Of a DNA stretch of 64,000 bases, positions 18,371 to 27,426 are shown piece after piece (position 1 is the stretch's first letter; each line of letters opens with the position of its first letter). The notes under the pieces are model-generated. The model saw only the letters and a program-made list of their open reading frames with translations, was not told the DNA's origin and made no database searches. The translations under genes were made by a program, and so were the position numbers. Where the stretch lies: assembly GCA_026391945.1 (NCBI GenBank), contig JAPLDA010000023.1:39740-103739 (forward strand), given 5' to 3'. This stretch comes from Bacteroidota bacterium (lineage in GTDB: Bacteria > Bacteroidota > Bacteroidia > AKYH767-A > 2013-40CM-41-45).

Positions 18371-19058
18371 CATCGTTGATTACATCGAACTTTCTAAGAC
18401 AAGCGCTTCAATTAAAGAAACCATTACAAAACCTGATGCATTTTCTAAAAACTACAATTTCATTAATGGCATCGAAAAAAAATCTTTCCTAAGACATTAT
18501 ATCGTCAACAACAGTCCTTTCCTTTTCCAAAACCATCCGATATTATTTGAACAATTAACCCAGTATCTTGCAGATAAATTAGAAATAAATCCCTGTGAAA
18601 TAAAGTTAATTGGAAGTGCAAAGACGGGGTTTTCAATAAGCGCCCCGCCTGATTATGGAAAACCCTTTACAAAGGACAGCGACTTAGACTTTTCAATAAT
18701 AAACGATAATATATTTAATTCTCTTCAAGAAGAATTTAACTCTTGGGCAGACCAATACAAGAATGGAATAATATTACCTAAAAATGAAACCGAAGAGTTT
18801 TACTGGAATAAACATTTAGTCGAAGTGCCAAATTATCAATTAAAAAACGGAATGGTTGACACTTATAAAATTCCGAACTATACTCAATTTGAATTCGCTC
18901 AAAAAATCAATCAGAGCCTTTTTCTAATTAAAAAGAATCTTGAAAAATATCATTCCATTGAAATAAAAGGGGCTTCTGCAAGAGTTTATTCCTCTTGGGG
19001 GTCTTTTACAAAACAAATTAAAACAAATACAGAAAGTGTCCTTGCGAAATTAAAATGA
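18363..19058 (+). CDS. Pol-beta-type nucleotidyltransferase-like protein
   Basis: IKLIGSAKTGFSISAPPDYGKPFTKDSDLDFSIIND matches G-S...D-x-D; overlaps the GT51 gene by 8 nt. Confidence 0.7.
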   Translation: MINIVDYIELSKTSASIKETITKPDAFSKNYNFINGIEKKSFLRHYIVNNSPFLFQNHPILFEQLTQYLADKLEINPCEIKLIGSAKTGFSISAPPDYGKPFTKDSDLDFSIINDNIFNSLQEEFNSWADQYKNGIILPKNETEEFYWNKHLVEVPNYQLKNGMVDTYKIPNYTQFEFAQKINQSLFLIKKNLEKYHSIEIKGASARVYSSWGSFTKQIKTNTESVLAKLK

Positions 19059-19096
19059 AAAAGGGAGACATTACAGAGGCTATGATACCAAAAATG

Positions 19097-19119
19097 TTAT
19101 TATTATTATTATTATTTAT
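19097..19119. repeat. (ATT)n trinucleotide tract
   Basis: attattattattattatttatt-type run in the intergenic region. Confidence 0.7.
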
Positions 19120-19200
19120 TCGTCTCTTGAATTAATTAACAAAAATAGTTGTTTTTAACCTTGAGAAATTTGAAAAATGATGATTGTCACGCGGAACATG

Positions 19201-19308
19201 AAATCAAATGCGGTGGGGCATTTAAACATATCAAGGGCATCGAATTGTCGTGCGTTTCGGATCGGCAAAACGATTTTCTCCGCATGATTTGAATTTCCCT
19301 AAAAAAAG
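19201..19308. other. Imperfect inverted repeat in the intergenic region downstream of the NTase gene
   Basis: GAAATCAAATGCGG vs CCGCATGATTTGAATTTC, with an inner ATCGAATTGTCG / CGGCAAAACGAT pairing. Confidence 0.4.
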
Positions 19309-19437
19309 TGACTTTGTGAATTTCTAATTTCCCCCGGAATTTCCCCTATTGACATATTGCCCCTTGAAAGCACTACAGAATGGGTAAAGGTTTAACCCCA
19401 GGAGGGGGAGCGTAAAAAGACGTTGAATGACGTCGGG

Positions 19438-19470
19438 TGAGGTCTCAGAAATTCTGAGACCTCATTTTTT
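19438..19470 (+). terminator. Rho-independent terminator
   Basis: TGAGGTCTCAGA-AAT-TCTGAGACCTCA (12-bp perfect stem) followed by TTTTTTA. Confidence 0.85.
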
Positions 19471-19521
19471 ATAGACCCGGCTATTCTCTTATTTATGCAC
19501 CCCGGCTTTCAAACCCTCGCT

Positions 19522-20934
19522 TCACACCAACACCTCTCTTTTTTTCTTTATCACCTTGTTCAGCAAATACGCCTCGACGGTTTTGTTTATCGGGCCCAGT
19601 GAAAAGATGATCACCATTTTTACCGCGATCGAAATAAAATAATTGTTCGAGTTCACCATGCTGAGCGCAAAATGCAGGATGAAATCTTCGAGTATAAATA
19701 ACACAATGGCGATGAACAGTGTGATGGCTCTTGCCTTCTTGCCGATCCTGGCGCGGGTAAGTTTATCGATCGTCTCCTGCAGCTCAATGTTTTTCTTTTC
19801 GATTTCTGCTTTCTGTTTTTTAATGATGGCATTTTCTTTCTGAGTTTGCTCCACTTCAAAAATCATTTGAGCATTCCTTATTTTTCTTGCATTGTCTTCC
19901 ATTTCCACCTGTTCGTGCAGATCATGAAATTGTTTGAAATGTGACAGGCTGCTTAGCCATTCGTTTTTACTTTCATATATTTTGGATAGCAGCTTGTGTA
20001 TCGGGTACATTTTTACTTTCACGTTGATCTTGTCGGCCAGCTGCAATCCCTTGTTCAGGATTTCAATGGCCTCGCCGGTTTTATGATGCTGCATGTATAT
20101 TTCACCCAGGCGAATGCAGCTGGTGATGGCTCCGCCCGTGTACCCGTTTTGTTCACGGAGCGCCAACGACTGCTGATGAAAGTGTTCGGCCTTTTCATAA
20201 TCCCCCTCCGCAAAATAATAGTTGCCCAATTCGCTGAGCGAATTCGAAACAGATACGGGGTTGCCGTATCGCTCCGAAGCCTCCATGGCTTGTTCGAAAC
20301 ACTCCTGAGCTTCTGAATATTTCTTTTGTCCGAGGTACACTTTTCCCAATCCGTGCAACGCATAAACAACCCAGTAATATTTGTTCGTCTTCTTCGCCAT
20401 CTCAAGCGTGTCACTGAAAAGTGGTATGGCCTTGTCGTCATGATGCCGCTCCAAATAAATACTTGCCATGTTGATGTTGCAGGCCATCAGGAAATGCTGA
20501 AGCGATTCCGATTTCACCAACCGCTCATGCGCCGCCCACGATGCTTTCAGCGCCAGGTCCACATTTCCGAACGTCCGGTAAATGCCGGCCTGTATAACCA
20601 TGCTGACGGCGGCACCGTCCGGGTCATTCAAATCGGTAAATGAATTTTGTGCTTCGGTGAGCATGGGAAACGCTTCTTCGTATTGCTCCCGGTAAAATAA
20701 ACTGAATGCAAGGACCAGTTTTGCATAGCAAAACAACAGCGGTTTGTGCGCGGCATTCTTTTCGGCCATTGCATAAATCGCCTCCGCGAATTCCTTCTGT
20801 TCGGGCCGGTCGAGGGTAATAAACGATTCGAGGATTGCCAAACACTGTTTGCTCACATCAACGGGCGAACAGATTTCTAAAATTTTTATTTTTTGTCGGA
20901 TGTAGTCTTGATTTATCATTTCATGGCGTTTCAC
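19522..20934 (-). CDS. TPR-repeat protein with C-terminal coiled coil and transmembrane segments
   Basis: Multiple TPR-like units (ALHGLGKVYLGQKKYSEAQECFEQAM etc.); C-terminal hydrophobic segments. Confidence 0.8.
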   Translation of the reverse strand: MKRHEMINQDYIRQKIKILEICSPVDVSKQCLAILESFITLDRPEQKEFAEAIYAMAEKNAAHKPLLFCYAKLVLAFSLFYREQYEEAFPMLTEAQNSFTDLNDPDGAAVSMVIQAGIYRTFGNVDLALKASWAAHERLVKSESLQHFLMACNINMASIYLERHHDDKAIPLFSDTLEMAKKTNKYYWVVYALHGLGKVYLGQKKYSEAQECFEQAMEASERYGNPVSVSNSLSELGNYYFAEGDYEKAEHFHQQSLALREQNGYTGGAITSCIRLGEIYMQHHKTGEAIEILNKGLQLADKINVKVKMYPIHKLLSKIYESKNEWLSSLSHFKQFHDLHEQVEMEDNARKIRNAQMIFEVEQTQKENAIIKKQKAEIEKKNIELQETIDKLTRARIGKKARAITLFIAIVLFILEDFILHFALSMVNSNNYFISIAVKMVIIFSLGPINKTVEAYLLNKVIKKKREVLV

Positions 20935-21086
20935 GAAATATAGAAAAAACTATTACAACTCCTGGCCCGTCATGAATATATTTGATAGGTGACACGAACC
21001 CGTCTCCTGTTTCGAAAAATAAATCTCTTTCTCTTTATGGAATCCTCTTCCTGCTGCATCCTGAAAAAAATTCCAAAAAATATTTT

Positions 21087-22742
21087 ATGAAAAAGAGAAT
21101 CGCATCCATCGTGGCTGTGCTGCAGATCATCGCCATGACACCCGCCGTAGCCGGCAGTGTGAAAACCACCACTGCACATGTAAACAAAGCCACCGTGTAC
21201 CTCAGTGGCGTACAACTGACCTGTACTTCGGAGTTCCAGCTTTCTCCCGGAATCAATGAGCTGGTGTTTGAGGGTGTTTCAGCCGGCCTTGATCAAAATT
21301 CATTACAGGCTACGGCCAAAGGAAACATCGTAATCGTGGATGTAAAATTCCAGACACGTTACAATGAGCCGGTGAAAAAAGAATCCACGAAGCTGTTCGA
21401 CAAGGCGATGAAACAGGCAAATGACTCACTGGTTCTTCTCAATTTTGAAATTGAAGAGCTGAACGATCAACTGCAGGGTTTGCTGACGGAGAAAAACATC
21501 ATCCTGAACAACAGGATTATCAAGGGCGAGACTCTGCGCGATTCGCTTCCTGTTTTCAAAGACGGCGTGGATTACCTGCGTGCGCGGTTGATCAACATCA
21601 GCACAGAAAGTATCCGGCTCAAAAAAAATCTGCATTTTAAAAACGAAGCCCGGCAATTACTGGAAAACAGGATTGTCCTCATCGGTCGGGTGCATGAAGG
21701 AGGAGAGGCTCCGCTGCAGGAGGCTGTTAATTCGATTGTCGTCACCGCCCAGGCCGATGCTGCGACGATTGTTCCTGTTACAATTTCTTTTTTCGTAAAC
21801 CAGGCAGCATGGTTGCCTTCATACGATCTGAAAGCAAACAACAACGGCACCATCGACATGACCTACAAAGCTGAGTTGCGCCAGAACACAGGCATGAACT
21901 GGAACAACGTTGCATTGACATTGAGTACCGGCAATCCTTCGGTGAGCGCGCAAAAGCCGGAACTGTCGCCGTTTTATCTGAGTTTTCTCCAGGCCTATCG
22001 CGACAAATACAAAGACCTCTCTAAGAAGTCATCGGGTCTTGAATATTCCTTACCCGGCGTAGCGAATGCAAAAGAGGAAATCAATCTTCAGAATGAATTG
22101 TCGCTGCCCGATTTCACAACGGTAAACGAAGGGATGATTCAAACCGAATATGAAATCAAATTAAAATATTCGATTCCCAACGACGACAACATGCACGTTG
22201 TGGCCATTCATAACAAAACACTTGCATCAAACTATGCTTATTCTACTGTTCCCAAACTGGATGCTTCCGCATACCTCGTGGCCGGAATCACCGACTGGAG
22301 CGACATGAACCTGCTGCCGGGAAATGCCCGGATTTATTTCGACGGAAACTACATCGGGAAATCGTTCATTAACCCCGATGCAGCAACCGATACGCTCCTT
22401 CTGAGTCTTGGAAGGGACCGCAACATTCTTGTGAGCAGGAAAAAGGTAAAAGACAAAACCAAAGAGCGCGTACTGGTGGATGAAAAAATAATTTCGGTGA
22501 CGTATGAAATTGCCGTCCGGAATAACAAGTCGACGGCGATCACCTTGGATGTGACCGATCAAATACCATTGAGCAGCGACCCGAATATAAAAGTGGTGCC
22601 CGGCGATAACGATCATGCAACATACCATGCTGAAACGGGTGAGCTGACCTGGAGGCTTTCACTCAAACCAAATGAAAGCAAAAAAATCCGTTTCGCTTAC
22701 GATGTAAAAATTCCGAAAGACCGCTTGCTTTCGGTGCGTTAG
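21087..22742 (+). CDS. DUF4139-type (MuiA-like) exported protein
   Basis: VNKATVYLSGVQLTCTSEFQLSPGINELVFEGVSAGLDQNSLQA...PSYDLKANNNGTIDMTYKAELRQNTGMNWNNVALTLSTG; signal peptide from Met at 21087. Confidence 0.8.
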   Translation: MKKRIASIVAVLQIIAMTPAVAGSVKTTTAHVNKATVYLSGVQLTCTSEFQLSPGINELVFEGVSAGLDQNSLQATAKGNIVIVDVKFQTRYNEPVKKESTKLFDKAMKQANDSLVLLNFEIEELNDQLQGLLTEKNIILNNRIIKGETLRDSLPVFKDGVDYLRARLINISTESIRLKKNLHFKNEARQLLENRIVLIGRVHEGGEAPLQEAVNSIVVTAQADAATIVPVTISFFVNQAAWLPSYDLKANNNGTIDMTYKAELRQNTGMNWNNVALTLSTGNPSVSAQKPELSPFYLSFLQAYRDKYKDLSKKSSGLEYSLPGVANAKEEINLQNELSLPDFTTVNEGMIQTEYEIKLKYSIPNDDNMHVVAIHNKTLASNYAYSTVPKLDASAYLVAGITDWSDMNLLPGNARIYFDGNYIGKSFINPDAATDTLLLSLGRDRNILVSRKKVKDKTKERVLVDEKIISVTYEIAVRNNKSTAITLDVTDQIPLSSDPNIKVVPGDNDHATYHAETGELTWRLSLKPNESKKIRFAYDVKIPKDRLLSVR

Positions 22743-22764
22743 ATTAATTCTGTTTTTTCGATAC

Positions 22765-22807
22765 GCGGGACTGTAAAAATTAATTTACAGTCCCGCTTTA
22801 TTTTTTG
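22765..22807 (+). terminator. Rho-independent terminator
   Basis: GCGGGACTGTAAA...TTTACAGTCCCGC stem followed by TTTATTTTTT. Confidence 0.85.
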
Positions 22808-22867
22808 GCGTTGTCAATTGAACGTTCTTTCAAAATAATTTACAATCTTGTGGGTTATTATTCCTGA

Positions 22868-23452
22868 TTGAGTTTTCAACCCAACCATACCGAGCTTAAC
22901 GACCTTCAGCTTGTTGCCACCTACAAAGAGCAACACGATGACGCTGCGCTTGGCGTCCTGTTTAAGCGTTACAAACACCTCGTGTATGGTGTGTGCCTGA
23001 AGTATCTTCGCGACGAAGACGAAAGCAAAGATGCCGTCATGCAGATTTTCGAAAAGCTGATCAAAGAACTCCGGCGGCACGACATCGAATATTTCAAAGC
23101 CTGGCTTCTTGCGGTTTCAAAAAATCACTGCCTCATGCTGCTGCGAAACAAAGGGCGGCACCGGCATGTGTCATTTGATGATGCGGAAAACATGGCAGAA
23201 GTTGTGGAAATGAATTCGCCTTTGCATCCCGGAAATGTCACTGAAAAAGAAAGCACGTTGCAACGGCTGGAAGAATCCATTACACACCTGAATGATGAAC
23301 AGAAAAAATGTATTGAGTTGTTTTATCTGGAAGAAAAATCTTACGTGGAAGTTTCACAGCTTACCGGCTTCAGCATGTTGCAGGTGAAAAGCTACATTCA
23401 AAACGGAAAAAGAAATTTGAAAATCCTGATGGAGAAAAAAAATGCGCGATAA
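22868..23452 (+). CDS. RNA polymerase ECF sigma-70 factor
   Basis: Sigma2-like DAALGVLFKRYKHLVYGVCLKYLRDEDESKDAVMQIFEKL; sigma4-like LNDEQKKCIELFYLEEKSYVEVSQLTGFSMLQVKSYIQNGKRNL; apparent TTG start. Confidence 0.88.
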   Translation: MSFQPNHTELNDLQLVATYKEQHDDAALGVLFKRYKHLVYGVCLKYLRDEDESKDAVMQIFEKLIKELRRHDIEYFKAWLLAVSKNHCLMLLRNKGRHRHVSFDDAENMAEVVEMNSPLHPGNVTEKESTLQRLEESITHLNDEQKKCIELFYLEEKSYVEVSQLTGFSMLQVKSYIQNGKRNLKILMEKKNAR

Positions 23453-24680
23453 CCTCAGCAACCTATTCGATCAAGGAGAATGCATTTCAGAAGAAATGAT
23501 GCTCCTGTACCTGGAAAAAAAACTTCCGCCCGCCGAACAGCACCGGGTGGAAAAACATCTTCTTGCGTGTGAGCTGTGCGACCTGGCGCTCCAGGGACTT
23601 TCTTCTGTCCCGGCAGAAAATTTATCCGCCGCCCTTGATGATCTTGATAAAAGAATGGATGAATCTTCCGCATTGAAAAAAACGCGCATACCGGCTGCCG
23701 GCTGGTTCTATCGCGCCGCGGCCGTAATCGCTCTTCTTGCTTTGTTTGGCGGAGGTTATTATTATTTGCGATCGTTAAAAAAATCAGAAAAGAGTCTCGC
23801 TGAAAATTCCGAACCCCGCCACGATACCTTAAATCAATTGACTCCCGGACCTAAACCGCTGACCGGTGATAACGAATCTTCAAAAGAAGAAGAAGAAAAA
23901 ACGGGTGCGATTTTCAAAAAAACGGAACAAAAAAAATCCGGGGACAATGCTGCGGATTTGTTGAAAGGGAAAACTTCGCCGGTTCAAAACACCGTCGCCG
24001 CCAAAGAGGAATCCGGAAACAGCGTGACTCAAACAGCAACAACAACAGCGTTGCGCGACAAGGAAAAGAAAGAAACAACGGTGGCGTATGCGGAGAAAAA
24101 TGATCTTGTCCCGGCGATGGCAGAAGGAGCGGCGGCGAGAAGTAAACAGTCGGTTGGTGAAACCAATGACAAGGTGTTGCTTGAGAAAAAATCCATTCGC
24201 GATAAAGATCAATCAGAAAAAACAACTGTGCCTGAGAAGGATTCCGAAAAAGGAATTTCCAGGAATTCCGTTTCAACCCCTGCAGAATATGAATTTCAGT
24301 CCGCACTCAACGACACAACGCGTTTGGTTCAGAACCAACTTCTGGAACAGGGAAAATTAAAGTATGAATCAAAAAAATATGCGGCGGCTATTGATCTCCT
24401 TCAACGGGTTCTGAAAAAAGATACTCACAATACAGGGGCTCTTTTTTATTCCGGTGTTTCGTATTTGTGCCTGAACGACACCGCGAAAGCAATCGCCATG
24501 CTTGAATCGGTATTGAAAAATCCGGCCTCTCATTTTTCTGATGGTGCAAAATGGAATTTGTCGCAGGTGTTTTTAAAGCAAAACAAAAAAGAAAAGGCCA
24601 TCACACTGATGGAAGAGTTGTCGCATGGCAACGGCGAATACAGGAGCCGCGCCCAAACCATTCTCGACGGGATGAAGTGA
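23442..24680 (+). CDS. Anti-sigma (zf-HC2-like) membrane protein with C-terminal TPRs
   Basis: HRVEKHLLACELCDLALQGL, one TM segment, and TPRs; overlaps the sigma gene. Confidence 0.72.
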   Translation: MRDNLSNLFDQGECISEEMMLLYLEKKLPPAEQHRVEKHLLACELCDLALQGLSSVPAENLSAALDDLDKRMDESSALKKTRIPAAGWFYRAAAVIALLALFGGGYYYLRSLKKSEKSLAENSEPRHDTLNQLTPGPKPLTGDNESSKEEEEKTGAIFKKTEQKKSGDNAADLLKGKTSPVQNTVAAKEESGNSVTQTATTTALRDKEKKETTVAYAEKNDLVPAMAEGAAARSKQSVGETNDKVLLEKKSIRDKDQSEKTTVPEKDSEKGISRNSVSTPAEYEFQSALNDTTRLVQNQLLEQGKLKYESKKYAAAIDLLQRVLKKDTHNTGALFYSGVSYLCLNDTAKAIAMLESVLKNPASHFSDGAKWNLSQVFLKQNKKEKAITLMEELSHGNGEYRSRAQTILDGMK

Positions 24681-24683
24681 TGT

Positions 24684-26441
24684 TCAGAACGGCCAGTAAT
24701 AAGGAATCATCAGCATCAGCACCATCATCAGAATTACGGTAAGAAGAAAACCCGTCTTAAAAAAATCGACGAAGCGGTAACGGCCAGGTCCATACACAAG
24801 AATACACGATGGCTCCAATGGCGTGATGAGTGAAACAGAAGCCGAAAGCATCACGGCAATGGCAAAGGGGCGACCGCTTATTCCCATCTGTTGCGCCGTT
24901 TGCAGCGCCACCGGCAACACCACAAGCGCCGCTGCTGCATTGCTCATCGGCTGGGTGAGGAAAACGGTAAGTACGATGAAACCCGCCATGATGGCTTCCG
25001 GCCCGTACCGGCTCATCATCCCGACAATGTTGTGGGCGAGAAAATCAGCCGCGCCGCTTTTGATCATCGCCGTTCCGAACGCCGACATGCCGCCGATCAT
25101 GATGAGCAGTTTCCAGTCGATGGTTTCGTATGCCTTCTCCACGCTGATGGCTTTGCAAAGCACGATGAGCAGCGATGCAAGCAGCAGTGCCGTGGAAAGC
25201 GGCAACACATCGCTTGCCCCGATCACCATGGCTCCGACAAAAATAGAAAGCGTCATCAGCCCTTTTCTTTTTTTATAAAGAAGAGGTTTGAAATCTTCCA
25301 TGATGGTGATGTCGCGGTTTGCTTTGAAGTAGTTTATTTTTTCAACGCGTCCCTGCACCAGCAGGATGTCGCCCACGTGCAGGACAATGCTTCCGATTTT
25401 TTCCCGGAGCGCCTGGCCGGAACGGTTGATCGCCAGGACAACTAATCCATAGCGCTGCCTGAAGTTTGCATTTTTCAACGACACGTTTACAAAATCAGAT
25501 TGCGGCGTTACCAGCACTTCAGCCAGCCTGATGTCGTTGCTTTGCAAATCTTTGTTGACCAGGACGTCGGCGCGGATTTCGATGCCGCTTGCTTCCTTCA
25601 CCTTCAGCAGGTCGTCAATATTCCCTTCAACGATCAAAATATCTTCCGCACAAATGATCGTTGATTTATCCGGAAGAAAATTTTCTTTTCCCCTGATTAC
25701 ATTCAGTATTCTGAACCCTGTTTTGGCAATGTCGGATGAAAATATTTTTTGCCCGATCAATGCAGATCCGGGAAGGACCACCACTTCCGTCATGTATTGC
25801 CGCAGACCGAACTCTTCGGTGAAGTCCTGGTCCTTGTGATCCGGCAGCAGTCGTTTGCCAATCGTTGCCATGTAAACAAGGCCGATAAAAAAAATGGTGA
25901 GTCCGACGGGCAGAAACTCAAACATGCCCAGCGGTTTCATTCCCGATTTTTCGAGATAGCCGCTCACGGCGATGTTGGTGGATGTTCCGATCAGCGTACA
26001 TGTTCCGCCGAGAATGGAAGCATACGCAACGGGCATCAGGAGCCGGGATGGGTTGATTTTTATTTTTCTTGCAAGGCTGATGACGGGCGCAATGTAAATG
26101 GCTGTCACCGTTGTGTTGTTCATGAATGCAGAAGTTGCCCCCACCGTAAACATGATCACAGAAACAAGCATGTTTGGTTTGGTGCGCGCGATTTTCAACA
26201 GCCTTGATCCGATCAAATCAAGCATGCCGGTTTGCTGCAATGCTCCGCTGATGATATAAATGGAAGCAAGGATGATGATGAAGTCGCTTCCGAATCCCGC
26301 AAACGCCTCTGTGGGTGTGAGAATTTTTGTGGCCGTCAGGATGACAAGGAGAATGATGGTGACGACATCCACCGATAGTTTTTCTGTTGAAAAAAGAAAA
26401 ATGGCGATGACAAGCAATGAAAGCACCAGCGTTATTTCCAT
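24684..26441 (-). CDS. SLC13-family permease with two TrkA-C/RCK_C-like domains
   Basis: Multiple TM helices; central VVLPGSALIGQKIFSSDIAKTGFRILNVIRG regulatory domains; TGAMSAFGTAMIKSGAA-type helices. Confidence 0.85.
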   Translation of the reverse strand: MEITLVLSLLVIAIFLFSTEKLSVDVVTIILLVILTATKILTPTEAFAGFGSDFIIILASIYIISGALQQTGMLDLIGSRLLKIARTKPNMLVSVIMFTVGATSAFMNNTTVTAIYIAPVISLARKIKINPSRLLMPVAYASILGGTCTLIGTSTNIAVSGYLEKSGMKPLGMFEFLPVGLTIFFIGLVYMATIGKRLLPDHKDQDFTEEFGLRQYMTEVVVLPGSALIGQKIFSSDIAKTGFRILNVIRGKENFLPDKSTIICAEDILIVEGNIDDLLKVKEASGIEIRADVLVNKDLQSNDIRLAEVLVTPQSDFVNVSLKNANFRQRYGLVVLAINRSGQALREKIGSIVLHVGDILLVQGRVEKINYFKANRDITIMEDFKPLLYKKRKGLMTLSIFVGAMVIGASDVLPLSTALLLASLLIVLCKAISVEKAYETIDWKLLIMIGGMSAFGTAMIKSGAADFLAHNIVGMMSRYGPEAIMAGFIVLTVFLTQPMSNAAAALVVLPVALQTAQQMGISGRPFAIAVMLSASVSLITPLEPSCILVYGPGRYRFVDFFKTGFLLTVILMMVLMLMIPYYWPF

Positions 26442-26581
26442 ACGTTGCTTTTTTAGCTACCGGTTTCCACCGACAATTTACATTTTATTTTCTAAATAAA
26501 AAGTTGTGTTGAACTCTTGTTAATTTTTCTCGCCGGTTTCCTGAACAAGAGGTTATATTTGCAGAAACATTCCTGTCAAGT

Positions 26582-27382
26582 ATGCTGGTTCTTGGTTACG
26601 CCTGCTCGGTCATCATCGGTCTCACCCTGGGTGTATTGGGAAGCGGCGGATCGATCCTTACCGTTCCCGTGCTGGTGTACCTCATGCAGTTCAGCCCGAT
26701 CGTGGCCACGAGCTATTCGTTGTTCATCGTAGGGCTCACCAGTTTAACCGGCGCCATGAGTTACATGAAAAAGGGGTTGGTGGATTACAAAACTGCCGTT
26801 GCTTTTGCACTGCCTTCATTTGTTTCGGTGTATGTGGTCAGGAGATTTTTACTCGTACTGATTCCCGATGTCGTTTTTCGTTCCGGCAATTTCACCCTGA
26901 CCAAAGAAATTTTCATCATGGTGTTCTTCGGCGTTCTCATGATTTCGGCCGCGTTCTCCATGATCAGAAATAAAAAATACCTTGATCCGGCTGATGCCGA
27001 AACGGGTCATTTCAATTACTCAAGAATTTTTTTGTGGGGTTTCATCGTGGGAGCTATTACGGGGTTGGTGAGTGTTGGCGGCGGATTCCTGATCATTCCA
27101 GCATTGGTGTTGTTCGCCCGCGTCCCGATTAAAATGGCGGTGGGAACATCGTTGGTCATCATCGCCGCGAATGCATTCATCGGGTTTTCTGGCGACCTGC
27201 ACAACAACCAGGCAATGGACTGGGGGTTTCTTTTTAAGTTCTCTGTTTTTTCCATCATCGGAATTATTCTTGGCAGTAACATCGCCCGGTATATCCCGGC
27301 GCCGCGCCTTAAGCCGTTGTTTGGCTGGTTCGTGCTCGTGATGGGTTGTTACGTCGTGATCCGCGAACTGTTGTTTCAATAG
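26582..27382 (+). CDS. TauE/SafE family sulfite exporter-like permease
   Basis: LGVLGSGGSILTVPVLVYL...GLVSVGGGFLIIPALVLF...AVGTSLVIIAANAFIGF. Confidence 0.88.
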   Translation: MLVLGYACSVIIGLTLGVLGSGGSILTVPVLVYLMQFSPIVATSYSLFIVGLTSLTGAMSYMKKGLVDYKTAVAFALPSFVSVYVVRRFLLVLIPDVVFRSGNFTLTKEIFIMVFFGVLMISAAFSMIRNKKYLDPADAETGHFNYSRIFLWGFIVGAITGLVSVGGGFLIIPALVLFARVPIKMAVGTSLVIIAANAFIGFSGDLHNNQAMDWGFLFKFSVFSIIGIILGSNIARYIPAPRLKPLFGWFVLVMGCYVVIRELLFQ

Positions 27383-27426
27383 ATCACCTGCAAACACGTA
27401 CCTTTGCTCACCAATTTTTATTTCCC

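Noticed and set aside
23880-24306. Antisense ORFs over the anti-sigma gene and similar minus-strand ORFs elsewhere
   Set aside because: Low-complexity or Cys/Arg/Phe-rich translations opposite well-supported genes; shadows of the real frame.
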